The position numbers were made by a program, and so were the translations under genes. The notes beneath the pieces were generated by a model, which did no database searches, was not told the DNA's origin, and worked only from the letters and a program-made list of their open reading frames with translations. Shown here one piece after another: positions 46,666 through 60,099 of a DNA stretch of 64,000 nt (its first letter is position 1; every line of letters begins with the position of its first letter). This DNA is from Thereva unica (taxonomy: Eukaryota; Arthropoda; Insecta; Diptera; Therevidae), in NCBI GenBank assembly GCA_949987705.1, contig OX465284.1, positions 107,057,163 to 107,121,162 of the forward strand, in the 5' to 3' direction.

Positions 46666-49600
46666 AAACGAATATGATAGGTTAAGGGTAGTCTGGAGGA
46701 GGCAATAAACCTCACATCTGTACTTTTCGTGTTGAATGAGTTCAGTTTTTAAGCAGCCGGCTGAGCCACAGATGCAACGATGTACTTATCACTCTGGTTT
46801 CGAAATAAATTTTCATTTTCACCAACAAAATAGTTCAATAGTCAATAATATCCTTCATATTTTACCAACGACGAAAACATATTTTAAAAAATAACATAAA
46901 AATATCAAACCAATGTTTTATGTCTTCTGCACAGACTTCACGAACATTTATTTTAGTCATAACAGTAGACTGTTTTTTTTTTCATGTATCGGTAATCAAA
47001 ACTTTTATTCCCATTTTTAAAGCTCCGGAACCAAGAAAGCTATCCCAAAATCAACTACGTTACTTTAAAGCAAGACCAACGATCTTCCTCGTCAGACACG
47101 ATCTCCGATCTCCCCATTAAGTAGCGGTCAAACAGTGAAGCCCGATCTGCACATGCCAGTTTAATATGACGAGACTTAATTGGTCCATTGAGAACTGTTT
47201 GAACTTCGCACGATGACGTTCTTAATGCTAAAACAATATTTAAACAAAAAAATCTATTAAAACTTTGCTAACTATTATATGAGTAGTATACGTTCTCGCA
47301 CGCAATCTTCGCTTAACTCTTGGACCTTCAAAATTTAAATGAAACTTCGCGATTCTACTGTATTCATGATTATAGTACCTTTTACCTACACAAATATTTT
47401 TATTATATTTTATTCGATAAAATCAATTTAATAGCCAAAATTCAATCTATATATCACTCAATACTTATCATATTAGCCTTCACATTTCTTAACTAAAAAT
47501 GCATATCAAAAAATTTTTTGTTACCAATTTGATAAAAAAATCGTGCACCTCTTATCACTAGAAAAGCCGCAGCTTAAGAAAGGTATTTACTATGCGATTA
47601 GTGTTTGTTTTGGAAGTGATTCAGCTTTTTTCACATGAAACTCCAGTCCATGCGAGACACTAATGATTTTTTCATATTTATTTTGACTAGATTGTAGTGA
47701 TTGAAGACCGGCTAAAAGGTCAACAACTCTTCGGAGGTGGGCATAAGAAAGTATCTTGAGCTCTGCTGAAATCACGTGACTGTTTTAGTTATAATTATTA
47801 ATAATGTGTTAAGGTGACTACGTAATCAGAAACTAATTTAAATTTTTAATTAATTCTGTTTTGTTCGATACCAGGAAGTGACTACTTCGAAGCTTTGGCA
47901 AATTCTTTCACAGTTTCCATTTCTTGGTATAAAGTCTCTCCGTAGCGGGGAGTCATAGATAAAACGTCTGCAAAGTTTGTTTTATATTAAGAATCCGGTT
48001 TTTATAAAATAAAATACTTTCGAAAATATCATATATTAATGTTGAATGTGGAGAGAAACAAATTTTATGAGAATCATGCTTATACCACTAGGTACCAGTC
48101 AGCACTAGATTGGTGATGTTTAAACCATTGAATAGCTACCATGTATAGCAACCGGTCAAAATTGTACAGAGGCTGATGCTCTCATAATATTCGTTTAATA
48201 AAAAGGTACATGGGAACATGTAAAACTTGGATATACTCCTGTAAGGCTAAAACAAAGTAGGTACTATTTGGAAAGCATTTAGTAATTTAACAGCCTTCCT
48301 TCATTGTCTGAAATTGCTGAATTCTACTAGTCGAGGGTATCTTGTTAAGGTACGCAGAGATTAAAAATACAGCTGTTAGAATCTAGATTGAGCTGGCTAT
48401 CGAAAGTTTTATGCTAGGCGTGTATCTTTCGTTATTTGTAACATATTCAATATGGCGGGTTGGATTTTGACATAATGTCGTTTAAAGCCATGTAAAATTA
48501 ATCATGGAGTGCCACGAAGGGACCTAAGGATTAAGTACTCTAATTCGAGATTTGTCCAACAAATGTAGCTATTTTATATCTGTTCCAATTTATTTCGCTA
48601 GGTGTGCTAATATCGCTTGACAGCTGACAGCTGATTGCTAAATTGTGAATCAAGCCAATCTGTTAGGGATGGGTGGCCAACCCAAATGGTATTCGGGTGG
48701 GTCACTTTGATAATGCATTATAGTCCCACGCGCCGGGGTGATATGTTAGGTGATTCAAATTTAATTTAATATAATCTAGGGAGAGAGTTCCAAAGCTGTG
48801 CTGCGAAGACAAAGAAAGAACGATGACCAATTAACGTGCGGAAGTGGGGAATTATTATTTCAAAGAGAGCTACGGAACAACACAAATTGGTTGAGATTTG
48901 AAGGTTTAAACATGTGTAGGATATCATAAAACAGTCTCCGAAGCGTATACTTACGATAGTCACTTAAGGATCAGCCCAAAACAGAGTTCGAGAAGAGTGA
49001 ATTGTGTGTGTTTGAGTGAAACGATGCGTTTTCATTTCTGCCTTCCGTTTTCCTCCATTTTTTCTATCATTTAAATTTATTATAGATTTTACTTTAAAAG
49101 TACATATTTATTAAATATAAAATTTCTTCTGACTGCCCGTCTAGCATTTGAAGGTACTGCCTCATGTTAAATTCTGTGGATTGCCCTATAAGGCTCATAT
49201 AGGGCATCTAACGCCTTGCCTCATTCACGTCTCTCATAAGGAATGCCTCATTTCGCCCCTTGCAGAAAAATCATTGCTACTCGATGCCAAGTGAACAAAA
49301 GGCCGATCCCGAGTAACAACTGCGCCGGATTCGAAAGCTTCACATTTTACAGCGGTCCCCCAACTGAGTATTAATCACCTCGAATACTGCTTAACCTCAG
49401 TAATCGAACCAGAACCGGTCTATTGCGTATGCTAAGTGATACCCAAAGCATAAGGGTACATATTACTTTAAAGCCTTTTAAAAATCTTTCCACATACATA
49501 CGTAAAGAAGATGTTGGATGACCCCATTTCATTTGTGCCTCATAAAGACACTAAGAAGACATACCTCACTGTAGTATCGCTGATTTTTTTGTGTGGAAAC

Positions 49601-51539
49601 TAAGGGAAAGGCATTCTTTCGGCAAGCCCCCCATTTGCCACATGGGGTCTTCTTTTAAATGCTAGTCGGGTGAGGTTTAAAAAGCTTAAGCTATAAGTTC
49701 TTAATAGCTTTAATATAATATAATTAGTCTTCGTATGAAAAGCCCTTGAGGCCTTTCGACCACGTTCCGCGTTGCGTTGCGTGTGCACTTCTCCTGCCAC
49801 CCCCAAGCCGCCCCTGGTTCAACTTACCTATTTTCGTTGAGTTGGGCAGAGTTGAAAATCTTTAACGAAAACTAATTAATTGTGTCTGTTTCCATGACGT
49901 ATAACTCGGGTTCAACTCTGGTTAAACTCTCATTGAAACTCAGTGGGAAGACAAGAAAGAAGGAGTGTTATTTAGGTGGTTCAAGTGGAAATATGGAGCT
50001 CCGTTCCGTGGAGTGTAATAGAACCATAGACCTCTCCGAGATCTCCGAAATATCACTCGGTCATTTGAACCACTAAATTGCCGGCTTTTTTAAAAAAGTA
50101 AAGATCGTCCAAAGGCAAATTTTGCATTAAAATTCTGCTCTAGTTGAATGTTTTTCATCTCACATGCTTTCGATAACGATGAATGATGCCATTAGGATAC
50201 TGAAGGTAGTGGTTCTCTGTTATTTTTTGCTTTGGTGCCTTCAATGAATTACTGCACTTAAGCATATAAAGTTAAATCATCACTGCTGCCCTATTTCGAA
50301 TTTACATTTATACTTTCAAAAATGTGCGGCATTCGACTCGCTTGACTAACTACACAAGCAACAAAACTTGAACTACTTAACTTTCAATAATCCCAGAAAG
50401 AAAAGAAACCTCAATCGTACCAAAATCGCTTATCCTAACCGATGATGTAACACACAGCCTATCGCACATGCGCACAATTAGTTAAACAGGCACGCAAAAA
50501 TCTCCATGATTAAAACTTTTAATGAACAAAAGAATTAATTTTAATTGCTTACTGGCAAAAAACAGTGCAATTAATTAATTTCCGCTAATACCGATTAATT
50601 GTGAGGCTCTTGATTGAGGCTCTCTTCAGTTCCAATTAAATGAACAAAAGGCTAAAAAGTCTTGCGCCATCGGACGTATGGTATTGAAGAGATGTGCCGG
50701 CGCAAACGAATTATTCCTAACTTGATTATTGAGTTCCGGTACATCAGTAACAATTGTTGGTGGTAATTTGTGTGTATTTTGGCTTTTATTCAATTTATTA
50801 CTGAGTTTACACAATTATTTATTTTTATTTTTTATTGTGAAGTTTTATAGTTAGTTAGCGACATCTAGGTAAATAATTACGAGTTGTTTCGATAAACAAG
50901 AAATCCCCCAATTTTGGTATTATTAAAAAATTGGGTAATGATTTATAAATTAAAAATAATTTTTTTTTAAAAGCAATAATTAAAGTAAACAAGAAAAGAA
51001 ACAATTATTCTGGTCATCACTCTCATAAAGTAATGCGTGCAAATGAGTGTCACCAGAAAAGTCTTACCCAGAAAAGAAAAATAATTTAATAACAATGACC
51101 GAAGCGCCACATTTCTCGCAAAAATAACAACAAAAGTATTTTAAGGTGGCGATTTTTTCTATATTTAGACCTGGACTGCTTTCCATTGAAGATTTCTGCA
51201 CTTTGATAAATAAACTTGTTCTTGGTTATTTTGGAGCTTGTACCAAAATGATTGGCACGTAAAAATGTCTGTAGTATAGACTTTCGGGCAATTCTGTTGG
51301 TTTTTGTGGATTTTATTATTACGACATTCTTGATAAGGACTTCTGTAATTAGTAGTGAATGTGGATCATCTTATTGCATTATAGGTGTCAAGGATAGGGA
51401 AATGTTTTTTGAGAATACAATGTTTGCATGACGGCTAGGAGAAGTTTGTACGGCTCAAGAAATTAATGAGAATGTTATTAAGGAAAGTAAAGAAATTGAT
51501 ATTTTAAGTCCTTAGTTCTTATTTTAAGCAAAAAAATTC
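46666..51539. other. Intergenic, no gene recognised
   Basis: A 4.9-kb stretch of AT-rich sequence with short frames only. A GTTGAGTTGGGCAGAGTTG / TTCAACTCTGGTT patch near 49835-49945 resembles the tract at 14180-15045. No tRNA-type boxes, long frames or paired element ends were found. Confidence 0.3.
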
Positions 51540-53450
51540 TCGAATATTTAGGTATTAGGGTTAGGGGGTCAAATGGTAGCGACGGCCTCAAGGACCTTTG
51601 ATGGTGCCGGTACATCAAAGAGATAAATCCTGGGTAACGCCACTTGCGATCTAAGGTCTACACGATCTAAGATTTTCCGATATGCTACCGAATCCTACCT
51701 CAGCTGCGAATCGGCACTCTTAAATGTCTCAGCTGATATTTTTCAGTCACAGTTTTTGAAAATGTTATCTCCAGGAGCTTTCCCAAATTGCTAAGGTACA
51801 AGGATCTTTCTCCGAATCTGCGCTTCTTCATTGTGGAGTATGTAAGGGGTCGTCCATTAATTACGTGATGTGTTTAGGGCGGAGGGGGTCGAGCGGAATC
51901 TCACCCAATCTCACGTAGGGGAGAGGGGGGTCTCGGCAATTATCACGTAATTTTTTTTTTTCAGGAACAGTGTAAAATTGCGAGAAAACTAGGTTAAATT
52001 AAGGTAGGCAGTGACCTTTCAGACCAGGTCAGCTGGCACGGCCCGATGAAGGCCACAGATTACTTAATCTGACTGAGGGATGATATTTCAGGTATCCACT
52101 TGACCGGCCGTGGCATGCAGGTGCAGCCACGATTCCCTACAGACACAGGCGAAGACGACAGCTTAGCATAACAGGTTGTTAATTCAAGTGCAAAAATGTT
52201 CATGGCCTCAACGAAAACTTGAAGGCGGCTCCAGACTCACGCCGTGAACACCCGCGAACGCGAGTGTGGATGGGTTTCGCACCTTGCTGTCCCTTTTTTG
52301 CCGTAAATTCACGGCTTGAAAATGAATAGAAGTACAAATCTTCAGGCACGAACTGTCGATAAATGCCCAAACATATACAGCTGGCGGCCGGTGAGTGTGT
52401 GGTGAAGCTTGGCCTCAAGGCGTAATCTTTCAGGCCATGGTCTGCCGGCGAATTGTGTGTAAATGAGGGCCTTAAGATATAGCTAAATCCTACACAAAAA
52501 AGTTTACGCGGTTATGCGGCCTCCAGAAAGTAGCCTCGCGATTGTATAGCCGCCACCAGCCACCCAAATGCGCGACTCGGCGAATCGACCAAATGCTAAA
52601 TGCCCGACTCGAAAAAACGCAAAAATCGCCTCATGTATTCCATGGATGACCCCTAAAGGCTGTATCTTGGGTCCCTTACTTTTCAGCCTTTATAAAGACG
52701 ACTTTTCAAATGTAGTCAAACATTCATTTATATGCCGATGACACGCAGATCCATCTAAACAAACCTTTCGAACATATCGAGAATTGTACTTTTCAGCTAA
52801 ACAGTGATGTGAAACGCGTGACTGAATGGTCAGTTCAGTATAAATTACTCCTGAACCCTATCAAGTCGTCCTAGCTTGTCGTCAGCAGAACTCCTATTGA
52901 TTTCGAAAATTTGTTCCCAATTAAAATTACATTATGGAGATGTTTTTCCCTATGTTGACTCTGTAAGAAATCTCCAAATTCAGCTGTTGTAGCCAAACCC
53001 GAATTGTGCTTCGTAAGGTTTATGCCCGCCTTCGCCAACTCTGGGTATCATCTAATCTATTACCTTTTGCCTTACGTATACGACTGGCGAAGGCCCTGAT
53101 AACGGTCTATTTCACTAACGGTAGCCTATTTTTTCAAAACTTGACGCTTTGTTCAAGAAAAAGACAAGTTGCGTTCAACCATACTCTTCGATTTGTCTTT
53201 AAATTGCGTCGTTTTGTTCATATCACACCCTATACCGCTCTGTTAGTTATGACGTTTGAAAACTACCTAAAATATCATCGATTAAAATTCACTGTTAACG
53301 CTTGGTTTTTACTACTCGTCTATTTTTCATACCGTGCTCTATATATGAAACGATTCTTAAGGAGTAAACTTCAAAAAAATGCAGTTTTGAAGTGCAGTTT
53401 GGCTTGACAAAATTCAAACATATTGTAATTTTTTAGATAGCAAATAAAAA
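51540..53450 (+). mobile_element. Jockey/CR1-like LINE split by a Harbinger-like element
   Basis: Joining 51842 to 52654, with one copy of TAA, restores GVCKGCILGPLLFSLYKDDF, the PQGSxLGPLLF RT motif. SFIYADDTQIHLN follows, the catalytic YADD box, and later remnants such as SDVKRVTEWSVQYKLLLNPI and thumb fragments to about 53400. The 5' half upstream of 51840 is too decayed to delimit. Stops and shifts make it inactive. Confidence 0.65.
51846..52653. mobile_element. TIR DNA element (Harbinger-like candidate), copy 2, 808 bp
   Basis: Begins GGGGTCGTCCATTAATTACG and ends CATGGATGACCCC, flanked by TAA at 51843-51845 and 52654-52656. A 3-bp TWA duplication with GGG-type ends is the signature of PIF/Harbinger elements. 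It shares most of its length with copy 1 at 11813-13306 but lacks that copy's extra internal blocks. No transposase. Confidence 0.75.
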
Positions 53451-54153
53451 TCACTTTGTTTAAAACTCACATCTTCAAACTGAATCAATCAAACATATTG
53501 AACCACAAAAAATTCATCAAACTATGTTATATAAACTGCATTATCGACGACCACAAAGATCGTGTTCGTCCTCCATATTGCTGTATGAAAATTCACGCTT
53601 TTAACTAGTATGGTTTAGTGACCTAAAGTCTGTTAACACCCACGTACGTTTATGAATGCATTTTGAAGATTACCTTGCTTCCCCTTTAGTAGAAATATAA
53701 ACAATAAATTAAAAAAAGTGATAGTTTTGTGTAATAATACATCCAATGATAAAATAAAAATCGAAGAGAGAAAACAAACACTAGTGTTGTTAATCGACAT
53801 TGAAAGCGAAGATTTATAAAGACGCTGCCAAAAAGTAAAACCAAATTGGTTCTAATTTTAAACAATTCACCTAAATATTTAAAAATAAAAAAGGAATGTT
53901 ATTATTAAAGACGTTGACCCAAGCGAAATGCATATATCTAGTTTAAGATAACAAAATCTGACTCAATAATATCTAAAAATTGAAATAAAGTTCAAGGTTT
54001 GTGCATTTCGTCTAAAACTTACAACTTCGCACAAAAATGAACTATTTGAACACGTGATGTTTTTATTATTATAGATTATCTTTTAAACCTATATTGATTA
54101 AAGTTTTCCTGTATCTTTTTTATTACAGAAAAACATAACTAAAATATCACAAA
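53451..54153. other. Upstream region and 5' UTR of the SLC36-like gene
   Basis: AT-rich. A TTTTTTATTACAG acceptor ends at about 54128 and is followed by about 25 nt of leader before ATG (54154), so the 5' UTR is spliced to an exon upstream. No core promoter was found locally. Confidence 0.4.
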
Positions 54154-57100
54154 ATGACGGAAAAGAAAATATCAAGTACCTGCAGTAACGGCAAACCAAC
54201 TAACATCGACCAAGAGCTTGGTGTTAAGCCAAAAGATGGCATTAGTGAAATTAAAAATGGCGACTTGAATACTGGCGGCGGCGGCGGTGGTCATGGAATC
54301 TCAGTCGATCACCCTACATCGTAAGTAATAGCTAAAAACAGTAATTTCTTAATTAACAAAAAATAATAACAATAAATAAATAAATCTACTTTTAATTTAT
54401 ATACAGATACACAGAAACAATAATGCATTTGTTCAAAGGAAACATTGGACCAGGTCTATTTGCTATGGGTGATGCCTTTAAGAATGCCGGTCTAATTGCA
54501 GCACCAATAATGACATTGTTAATTGCTTTATTTAGTGTACATTGCCAGCATATCCTTCTAAGATGTTCGAAAAAAATGCAGGATATTTCGAAAATGGAAA
54601 CATTTCCGGATTTTGCAGAAACTGTAGAATTATGCTTTATTAATGGACCGCAACGGTCGAGAGGCTGGTCAACTGGAATGAGGATAGCCGTGAATATTTT
54701 TATCTGTGTAACACAGTTGGGATTTTGCTGTATTTATTTTGTATTTATTAGTACAAATTTAAAGCAGGTGAGTTTGATTTTAAGATAAATTTGGTTCTTA
54801 AATAAAATGTCTACTTGATTTCGGTTCATGGATAGGATTTTCCTTTGCTCTTATGATCCTAAACGCACGAAGATGCATGCAAGCTTTTCCTTGGTAAATA
54901 TTATGTGCTGAAGTAGTAAACCCCACCATTTCCGGTTTTTAGAAGAAACGTAGAAAAATAATTTTGTATTAACGTTCATGAGAGCGTAAGCTACCTACAA
55001 TTTTGTAAATATAACATTCAGACAATCTCTGTTTTATTTATCCGATATTTATTATTTTATTACATCTACACAATCGTTGGTTTTTCCTATTCAACAATAA
55101 ATCTGTAGCGTTGTATAATTCACATTTTTATCTTTATTACAAATAATTGTTGCGTTTATACACCTTTTTTTACAATTCCTTGGAATTTTTATTTTCTTTA
55201 TCATAATGGTGCACGCATCAAATACAAAATAATAATAATGGTGGTATTTTTCCACTGTTTTCCACGAAAATGTTGGAAAAACATCAATTTTATTATTTGT
55301 TGATTAATTAATTTGTTTATGGCATTCATTATGGTTTATGTCGTTCAGATGGATAACGTTCAGCATTCTGCATTCGTTTTGCGGTGATACCCCCAGTTAA
55401 ATCGGATGGTATGTGTAGCTTTTACTAAAAATAAGAGTAAGCCAAAATTTTCCTTCCAGTACTGCCAAAGGATGTATTGTCGAGGGCTTCTTTGATATCG
55501 AAGCCTGCCAGAACAATTCCTTTGTTTGAAACTGGTGTTTCCAACTTGAGGGGCAGATTTTGAGGTGGAGTCTAGATGGATTTCCCTTTCTAGTATACGT
55601 GCTGTGAAGAGTAGACCGGATGGAGCTGAAGATAATAGCTTCTTGCCAGTCTTTCAATCCGTCGACATAATCTTGAAGATAAAAAACGAAAAGCTCATCG
55701 GCCTAAAGAATTTATCCAGCGTGTAATCAGAACGTCCCGTCTTCTTCTTGGTGAGGTGTTGGGTCCAAAAGTGCCGCGGCAACAGCTTGGCCTATTGTAC
55801 GACACCGCTATACCTCATATTTGTAGGCCAGACCGCTTGAAAAGGGTCAACCGCCTGCTCAGTGACTTGTCATCTAGATTTTATGTCTGCATGTCTTAGC
55901 TGAGCCATTGAGCAGTAGTAAATATTTCTCAGCCCAGCTGAGAAGTGCACCTTCTGTGTTAGAAGGGTACCTCTATAAACAACAACAAAAAAAGACCCAT
56001 CCTCCTTAAAGCAAAGCTACCAGCTGGAGTTCTACGACCTTCATATTGTATATATGTAAGCAGCAATTGAGATCCTTTCTAGTGGCCCAGAGACACGGCA
56101 TAGAAAGGAAACGCCTAAAGTTGACCAATCCAGGCACTGACCTCCAGCGTTCGGTGTGTTTCATCAAAGTTCGATTGGCAAGAACTCTCTTTACCAAACT
56201 AGTTAGTAGCCATGGTAAACAGATGAATACAATGTCAGAACCCAAATGAGCGTGGGTTTTACCCTTCAGGTGAACCCAGAAGAGGTACCTGCGGTGACCG
56301 CAGAGAAGAACGCCACAAAGAAGGTAGACCCTGACATGAATGGCATACCAAATAAAGCGGCGAAGCTAGCGCCAGACAGGTTCGCTGTTATTTTTACAGT
56401 GTTCCTTAGAGAGGGGGTCTTCCCGGAGCGATGGAAACAGCAGAAACTCGTGTTCCTACCGAAGCCGAAAAACCCTTTAGAGGACCCATCGTCTTATAGA
56501 CCGATATGCCTCCTTAGTTGCATAGGCAAACTTTTCGAATGAGTGATGTCTAACAGGATACTTCCTAGCATCGAAAGAGTAGGTGGCCTTTCGGACAAGC
56601 AATTCGGCTTCCACCACGGTAGTGAGCATAACAAGAGCCGCCATAGAGAAAAGCCACTGCTGCGCAATGATAACCCTCCACGTAAAAAAGCTTTCAACTC
56701 AGCGAGGTGGAGCAAAATAGTTGAGGCGTTGATCAAGCTAGGCACACCAAAGTACCTTGTGGGACTACCTTCAGGGTAGGTCGCTTCATTGTGATTCGGA
56801 ATATAGTTCAAAGGTGTTTGGGACAACATGCAAACTCTCTTCTGTGGATCGCAATGTACAATAATGTGTTGGGGCTTTGTCTTTGTCTTCAGGAAACAGT
56901 GGCGATCGGGTTCGCGGCTGACATCGGGGTAGTTATCGTAGAAAATCCCCAGATGACATCGAACTGTATGCGAACGAAGCGATCTGGGAAATAAAAGCGT
57001 GGCTAGAATGCACTGAGCTGAAGCTTGCTGAGCACAAAACTGAAGCGCTGCTGATCAGCAAACGAAGAAAGCTAGTGCCCGTAAGGATCAAAGTAGGAGA

Positions 57101-58284
57101 ACAGATCATCCACTCACAGCCCACTCTGAGGTACCTGTTGTATGTACTTTGTAGTATGCTTTTCTTAAAACATCCGTTACAAATTCCACCTACGAAAAAA
57201 CGTAAAATTAATTCTTAAATTCTGCCTTCTCTTCCAAATTTGAGAAATTACCATTGAAAACTAAATATTTTTTTTACTTTCAGGTCCTCGATCATCACGA
57301 AATTAAAGTTGAACTTCACATTCTTATGATGACAATATTCCTACCAATTCTCCTGCCATCACTAATCACCAATCTAAAATACTTGGCACCAATTTCAGTA
57401 ATCGCCAATATTTGCATGATATCCGGCATCACAATCACCATGTACTATGCCTTCAAGGGTGGTCTACCATCACCAACTGAGCGAAACTTCTTTACCAATG
57501 GCGAACAGCTGGCGCTTTACTTTGGAACAGCAATCTTTGCCTTCGAAGGCATTGCCTTGGTTTTACCACTAAAGAACTCTATGTTATTACCAAAGAAATT
57601 CGACAGCCCACTGGGTGTCCTTAATGTTGGAATGACCGCAGTTTCATCTCTGTTCATATTTGCTGGATTTCTTGGATACTTAAAATGGGGCGAAGATGTC
57701 GAAGGAAGTTTGACTTTAAACTTGGACATAAGGGATTGGTTTGTTACAATAAATATATCTCTTTTGACACCATTTTTTCTAAATATAAATATATTTTTTA
57801 GGCTCGCACAACTAGTTAAAATCACAGTCTCGCTTGGTGTACTGCTGGGATATCCATTGCAGCTTTTCGTTGCAATACAAATAATGTGGCCAACAGTTTG
57901 TAAAATCTTCAAGTTCGAGAAAAATTTACTCCGAAAAGAATTGATGTTCAGGACGATGATGGTTCTGGTTACATGTAAGAATCCTTTATATTAAAATTAA
58001 TTCAACCAACTTATAAAAAAAACCGTTTTTCAATTTCAGTTGGTGTTGCAGAGCTTGTGCCGAAATTAAATCTTTTCATATCTCTGATTGGTGCTCTCTG
58101 TTCAACAGCATTAGCTTTAGTATTTCCACCAATAATTGATATGATTGTTTCGTGTGATGGGAAAACAGGACCAGGAGTAAAAGTATTCTTGAAGGATATA
58201 TTCATTTTGTTGCTGGGCCTTTTAGGCTTTAGTACAGGAAGCTATGAAAGTATTACATCAATTGTACGTGAATTTGCTAAATAA
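54154..58284 (+). CDS. SLC36/PAT-type proton-coupled amino-acid transporter (466 aa)
   Basis: Five phase-consistent exons: 54154-54320, 54407-54767, 57284-57738, 57802-57974 and 58040-58284 (1401 nt). The N-terminal ~56 residues are hydrophilic with a Gly run (TGGGGGGH). The first membrane helix carries HLFKGNIGPGLFAMGDAF, the signature of the SLC36 (PAT/pathetic) branch of the amino-acid/auxin permease fold. Later blocks FGTAIFAFEGIALVLPLKNSM and KITVSLGVLLGYPLQLFVA are equally diagnostic. About 10-11 helices are present, the length is normal and no key block is missing. Family members move small neutral amino acids with protons at the plasma membrane or lysosome and can feed growth signalling. 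Among D. melanogaster paralogues it looks closest, from memory, to CG16700/CG4991. Intron 2 (2.5 kb) holds a LINE; intron 3 is a 63-bp in-frame intron. Confidence 0.9.
55720..57136 (+). mobile_element. R1/LOA-like LINE reverse transcriptase fragment
   Basis: Plus-strand order: GIPNKAAKLAPDRFAVIFTV, FLREGVFPERWKQQKLVFLP, KPKNPLEDPSSYRPICLLS, then GGLSDKQFGFHHGS, KKAFNSARWSKIVEAL and GFAADIGVVIVENP. The last matches the catalytic FADDxAVVI box with Asp-Asp changed to Ala-Asp. ELKLAEHKTEALLISKRRKL and TLRYL follow. This is R1/LOA-type RT wording. It lies in sense in intron 2 of the transporter and ends abruptly near 57136. The segment 55735-55850 is a different LINE piece shared with 35290-35395. 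Confidence 0.75.
57739..57801 (+). other. 63-bp in-frame, stop-free intron of the SLC36-like gene
   Basis: Donor G|GTTTGT and acceptor TTTTTTAG|G remove 63 nt and give LDIRDWLAQLVKI, matching the family's continuous helix. The intron is a multiple of three with no stop, so retention would insert 21 hydrophobic residues (FVTINISLLTPFFLNINIF). Confidence 0.7.
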
Positions 58285-58739
58285 CAATATATAGATTAGC
58301 TAAAATATACCTTTTGGAGTGATATTAATTTATGCCTTAAGTATAAAATAGTTTATAAGCTTAGTTATTTTGTAAATAATATGGACAATTTGTTGTATTT
58401 TTATAAAAGATGATAAATTGAGTAAGATAGTTAAAAATAAACCAACCAACAAGAACACAATACTTAATAATCATTTTTTAATTAACGAATTTCAAAGTTA
58501 CTCTAAAATCAATGATTGCCCCCGACTCAGTTTTTAAGACAAGAGAATGGTTTTCATAATATGATAATTGCTGCGTACCTCCCTTCATCGTACATAGCAT
58601 ATTGTACGGATAAGGATAATTTAAGGTTAAGGCATTTTCGATAAAAGCTTTGGATGACACGGATTCCATTCCAAATCACAGATATGATGTTGTGCCTGGC
58701 CACTTCTTCAACCTAACAGTCCTGTCGGTTGCTCTTGTA
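58285..58739. other. 3' UTR of the transporter and spacer
   Basis: AT-rich after the TAA at 58284, with AATAAA near 58436. No gene beyond it before the transposon cluster. Confidence 0.45.
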
Positions 58740-59250
58740 TCCATGATCCTTAGGTGGTATCTAACCTCTGCAGTTTCGGGAGCTCCCCCGCAGAACTGAT
58801 ATCTACAATCGGCTCCAGTCCTATTTTGTTTAGATGGCAGTTAAGCGAACAGTGGCCCGCCGGGAGCTCTGTTATTATTTTTAGCTCCCACCTCCTGATA
58901 TTTAAAAGTTTGTTCGCTTTAACTTTATCGATTTGGATGAATCTTTTAGCTTGACGAGCAGCACCCTGGGTCTTTGTCCAGCTATGAAGAAACAGCTGGT
59001 CGACCCAATTTTTGATGGCCGTTCTTACGTGGGAGTTTGCTAAGCTACAGAAAGGTTCCGGACCGATAGGTGATGAGTTTACCCCTATTCTAGCCAGGCT
59101 GTCGGCAATTTTATTACCAATGTGACCTTCGTGGCCCGGAATCCACATCAACGTCACACTGTTGTTCCTGCTGAGGGATTTCAGAGATAGAAGACAATCA
59201 AGGACAGTCTTTGATGACCCACTGTGAGATTTAATGGACAGCAGCTTGGC
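58740..59250 (-). mobile_element. LINE RNase H domain fragment
   Basis: Minus-strand translation: SQAAV, a frameshift, then SSKTVLDCLLSLKSLSR, VTLMWIPGHEGHIGNKIADS and LARIGVNSS, ending with ELPAGHCSLNCHLNKIGLEP. These are the RNase H D-S-Q-A and W-x-P-G-H-x-G-x-x-N-x-x-A-D motifs of I/LOA/jockey-superfamily ORF2, plus the usual tail. The missing upstream part of the same strand resumes at about 60100. Confidence 0.75.
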
Positions 59251-60085
59251 TGTCCGAAGAAATAATAATGCCGAAGCAACGGACATCTTATACGATATTT
59301 CCCGCATCGCCCAATCATACGGGTTAAAAATCAATGCGGAAAAGACCAAAGTGCTCACAACGGATGGATCAAGAGCCAGTGTTCACCTCGATGGAACCCA
59401 AATCGAACAGGTTCCAAGGTTCAAATATTTGGGATCATTGGTTGAGGAAACGAAAGTAGCATCGACGGCCGACGTTCACAGCCGTATCGGCCAGGCAACA
59501 GCAACATTCGCCTCGCTCAAGTGGTGCATATGGAAACGAGCAAATATCTCCATCAAAACAAAACTACGTCTTTACCGAACGTTGATTCTTCCGATTCTTC
59601 TTTATGGATCTGAAACGTGGACACTGCTCAAACCGGACGTTAAGAAGCTCGAGGTCTTCCAAATGCGATGTTTGAGGCAGATCCTCCGTGTCTCACTCCG
59701 TGATCGCCTTCGAAACGAGGTTGTCAGACAAAGATGCGATCAGCAAACACTGATCGAAGAAGAAATGCAAAAACGTCGACTACGGTGGTTTGGACATGTT
59801 TGCCGAATGGATGATAACCGCTTGCCACGTAAACTTCTCTGGCGAGACCGTCCTGCAGACTGGAGAATACAGCGATCGGCACCGAAGAAAACCTGGTTGA
59901 AGAATATCGAGGGTAACTTAAAGAATCAACGATTATCAGTTACCGAGGCTCGAGACACCGCCAAAAACCGAGAAGAATGGAAGCGAATCGTGAATAGAGT
60001 TCGAGACCCAGCGGCACCGACAGCAGCGTATCCGTTGCGGGGACGTCCCGCTCGGACCGCCAGCTAACGGATCAAAGAAGAAAAG
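59250..60085 (+). mobile_element. RTE-like LINE ORF2 C-terminus, uninterrupted
   Basis: An uninterrupted plus-strand frame encodes AEATDILYDISRIAQSYGLK, INAEKTKVLTTD, FKYLGSLVEE, KTKLRLYRTLILPILLYGSE and TWTLLKPDVKKLEVFQMRCL. It continues to RRLRWFGHVCRMDDNRLPRK and KKTWLKNIEGNLKNQRLSV, ending RGRPARTAS. This is the part of ORF2 after the YADD box. It ends at a GGATCAAAGAAGAAAAGAAG tail. With no stop in about 270 codons it is much younger than neighbouring debris, though truncated. A decayed copy of its 3' end lies at 1683-2130. Confidence 0.8.
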
Positions 60086-60099
60086 AAGAAGAATAATGT

